A stretch of 64,000 nucleotides of DNA from Chloroflexota bacterium (GTDB taxonomy: Bacteria > Chloroflexota > Anaerolineae > JAAYZQ01), in contig JAGVRI010000004.1 in NCBI GenBank assembly GCA_018606645.1, positions 186,001 to 250,000 on the forward strand, read 5' to 3'. Shown here in pieces: positions 62,308-64,000 of this stretch. Position 1 is the first letter of the stretch; every line of letters begins with the position of its first letter. The notes beneath the pieces were generated by a model, which was not told the origin of the DNA, searched no databases, and was given only the letters and a program-made list of their open reading frames with translations. The position numbers and the translations under genes are program-made.

Positions 62308-62978
62308 ACCCGCCGCTCTGCCAGTCTCTTCAAGTTACGCATCATCTTGCGTCCCATGACAAAATCCACCGGCTCCACCATCCGCCACATCAGGGCCATG
62401 TCGCGGCTGTAAACCAGGCGTTGACGGGTGATGAGACGTGTCGTGCCATCGCCGCGTTCTTCCAGGAAGAACTGCCAGGTAGCCGCAGAGAAGCCCTTCT
62501 CTTTAGGCGTTGGGTCAACGGCCTGCTCTGTCTTGGGGTCGGCAGCCACCAGGACAAGCGCCCGTTCTGGCTCGATGTTCCAGACGCGAAAGCAGGGATA
62601 ACCTTTCGGACCCAGGTGGATCAGATCGCCAACCTTGAGGTCTTGGAATTCCGGTACGATCCGCTCCACGTTGCGGATACGGCAGCCGACGAGGTTCTGA
62701 AGCCCCTCGTAGCTGTAAAGCCCGCCGCGCCCCTGTCCCATTTGGACCAGCCACGGCCACAGATCCGCCGCGCGGGCGCGGATGGTGATCGCCCGCGTAT
62801 AGCCCTGAATGGGATGGGGGATCAGTTCATCGCCGGGTAATGAACGGATAACTTCTGCGTCGGTCGCCCCCCAGCGGTTGTACCTCGCGCGCAACAACGG
62901 GGAAAAGAGAAGCAGCCCAGCGATCTGGACCGCTCCCTCAACCGATTCAGCGAGGATCTTCAGCCGCCCGTCTGACAT
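62304..62978 (-). CDS. SRPBCC-family (START-like) protein with N-terminal helix
   Basis: 224 residues. A hydrophobic segment (VQIAGLLLFSPLL) precedes a lipid- or ligand-binding SRPBCC fold (RAITIRARAADLWPWLVQMGQGRGGLYSYEGLQNLVGC; WQFFLEERGDGTTRLITRQRL). Members are found beside membrane enzymes, but no specific ligand is known. It is translationally coupled (ATGA) to the GT-C-like gene. Confidence 0.8.
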   Translation of the reverse strand: MSDGRLKILAESVEGAVQIAGLLLFSPLLRARYNRWGATDAEVIRSLPGDELIPHPIQGYTRAITIRARAADLWPWLVQMGQGRGGLYSYEGLQNLVGCRIRNVERIVPEFQDLKVGDLIHLGPKGYPCFRVWNIEPERALVLVAADPKTEQAVDPTPKEKGFSAATWQFFLEERGDGTTRLITRQRLVYSRDMALMWRMVEPVDFVMGRKMMRNLKRLAERRV

Positions 62979-63090
62979 ATCTGTTGCCTCTTTTATTGCC
63001 CATGCCTCTAGTCTGCTGGTCTATCCGCCAGTACACGGCGACGGGATGGAACGGGTGCATGGTTGAGGCTAGGACTTCAGCAGTCGGTCC

Positions 63091-64000
63091 TCATCCCGCT
63101 CCCGATGCGCCGCCTCCGGAAGCGCCCGCCGCACCAACTGCACCGGAACCGCTGAACGACGCGGAGGAAGCGGCCATGACCGCGACCACTGACCCAAAGT
63201 CGCTGCTCTCGGCTTCCAGAGCATGGAACCAGGCTGGGATGGTGGTATAGCCCTGCTTGTGGAAATGCTTGGCCCAGGCTGTCCCCAACCCGAATCCTGC
63301 GGCGAAGGGCAGGTAGCGTTCGAACACCTCCTCGCCGGCGACGAATTCATCCCCGCGGACAACCCCTTTCAGGAAGGTGGCAAAGCTCTTCCAGGCAGCG
63401 GCTGCTTCTTCTCCTTGCCCCGAAAGCGGTGAAATAGCAGCGCCTGCGATCAGGGTGACAAATCCCAGCAGCATCAGGGCCCCTCCCACCCCGACAGCGA
63501 TGGCCGCCAGCGTCAGAACGGACCCGGCTTCCCGCGCCACCGCCCCTCCCCCGGCGATCAGGCCGATGGTCAAGACCCCACTGCCCATCAGGAAGGCGAC
63601 CGTAGCTCCAACCATCCACCATGTGCGGGTTGCCTTGCGCTGTGGATCGAGCCAGCCAGCAGTCTCCATCTCCTGGTCCAACGGTTCCAGGTACCATCGG
63701 CTGCGGCGCGAGAGTCTGGCGGCGACCTCTGAGAGTGGCAGGCAATCCCCCATCTTTCCGCCCCTTTGCTCAAACAAGGCGCGCAGCAACCCCTGCTCGT
63801 GCGGACGTAGTTCCTGGTCTGAGGGGGAAAGGCGCAAGTTAAACCGTTTTCTGCTGAGCCAGCCCTTTTCCCTCTCTTCGATCTGGATCACTCCCCGGCC
63901 GGCAAGGTCAAAGAGGGTTGCCAGAGCCGGCATACGACCCCGTACCAGTCGAACCGCCAGCCCCGGAGGGATCCGGTCTGGGGGCGCCTGTACGCGCACG
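63091..64000 (-). CDS. DUF2207 membrane protein, C-terminal part
   Basis: Runs off the right edge, so the N-terminus is missing; 302 residues visible. A cytoplasmic segment (ATLFDLAGRGVIQIEEREKG) is followed by two helix pairs (WWMVGATVAFLMGSGVLTIGLIAGGGA; LTLAAIAVGVGGALMLLGFVTLI), then AWKSFATFLKG and a Gly/Ala/Ser-rich tail ending GGGASGAG, all typical of DUF2207 proteins. Function unknown. Confidence 0.8.
   Translation of the reverse strand, partial: VRVQAPPDRIPPGLAVRLVRGRMPALATLFDLAGRGVIQIEEREKGWLSRKRFNLRLSPSDQELRPHEQGLLRALFEQRGGKMGDCLPLSEVAARLSRRSRWYLEPLDQEMETAGWLDPQRKATRTWWMVGATVAFLMGSGVLTIGLIAGGGAVAREAGSVLTLAAIAVGVGGALMLLGFVTLIAGAAISPLSGQGEEAAAAWKSFATFLKGVVRGDEFVAGEEVFERYLPFAAGFGLGTAWAKHFHKQGYTTIPAWFHALEAESSDFGSVVAVMAASSASFSGSGAVGAAGASGGGASGAG

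Overview
The window looks like chromosomal DNA of a GC-rich bacterium of the Chloroflexota (Anaerolineae-like, possibly thermophilic). This is inferred from gene content and style: a fused shikimate kinase/dehydroquinate synthase (aroKB), a fused GldF/GldG-type ABC exporter, several GT-C membrane glycosyltransferases with an extra C-terminal beta-rich module, Thr/Pro-linked exported propeller proteins, DUF11/TolB-type surface proteins and PadR/HAAS pairs. No search was run, so the phylum is a judgement. Genes are closely packed, promoters are sigma70-like with 16-18 bp spacers, and I see no intact mobile element, phage or CRISPR array.

Layout. 1-760: an outward promoter at the left edge, a possible small structured RNA with terminator, a 19-bp inverted repeat, then a promoter and leader terminator in front of the pyrimidine genes. 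759-2844: pyrC and pyrB, both unusually like the DHO and ATC domains of animal CAD and in the same order. 2871-6570: proline dehydrogenase, then a rearranged stretch of palindromes, a transposase-like relic, PRODH remnants, and a duplicated unit of tRNA-Gly plus a Trp-rich exported protein; one tRNA copy looks dead. 6589-14985: exported or membrane proteins (a seven-repeat propeller, two GT-C transferases, a DUF11/PD40 protein). 14987-17860: exonuclease-DinG helicase. 18173-26229: a proteostasis island, dnaK-grpE-cbpA-cbpM-htrA-groES-groEL-GYD-fmdB. 26523-31346: an ABC exporter of the Gld type. 31458-33824: a PadR-led operon. 33984-36374: small genes (Nudix, Cys-rich protein, YugP peptidase). 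36423-44120 (minus): a complete shikimate-to-prephenate operon, aroH-aroF-tyrA-aroA-aroE-aroC-aroKB-aroQ. 44480-47479: ferredoxin, and a biotin-dependent carboxyltransferase/OadG/BCCP set. 47576-51544: an ABM-like protein, murJ, selA and a small membrane protein. 51888-58061 (minus): a LacI-controlled carbohydrate ABC uptake and catabolism operon. 58275-64000: a GDT1-type transporter half, an MBL hydrolase, a third GT-C protein, an SRPBCC protein and a truncated DUF2207 protein.

The most striking signals are regulatory. First, three promoters (upstream of dnaK, of groES and of a small Cys-rich protein) carry four or five TCTAAC-like hexamers in exact 11-bp register, each ending 10 bp before a -10 box. 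This is the geometry of an OmpR/PhoB-type activator and suggests an undescribed stress regulon; groES additionally has a perfect CIRCE operator on a second promoter. Second, the aromatic operon is preceded by a consensus promoter, a possible leader peptide with a Trp...Phe-Phe-Phe-Tyr-Tyr-Tyr run, and mutually exclusive RNA pairings ending in a strong terminator, which reads as ribosome-mediated attenuation. Third, the sugar operon regulator has a textbook promoter flanked by two LacI-family operators.
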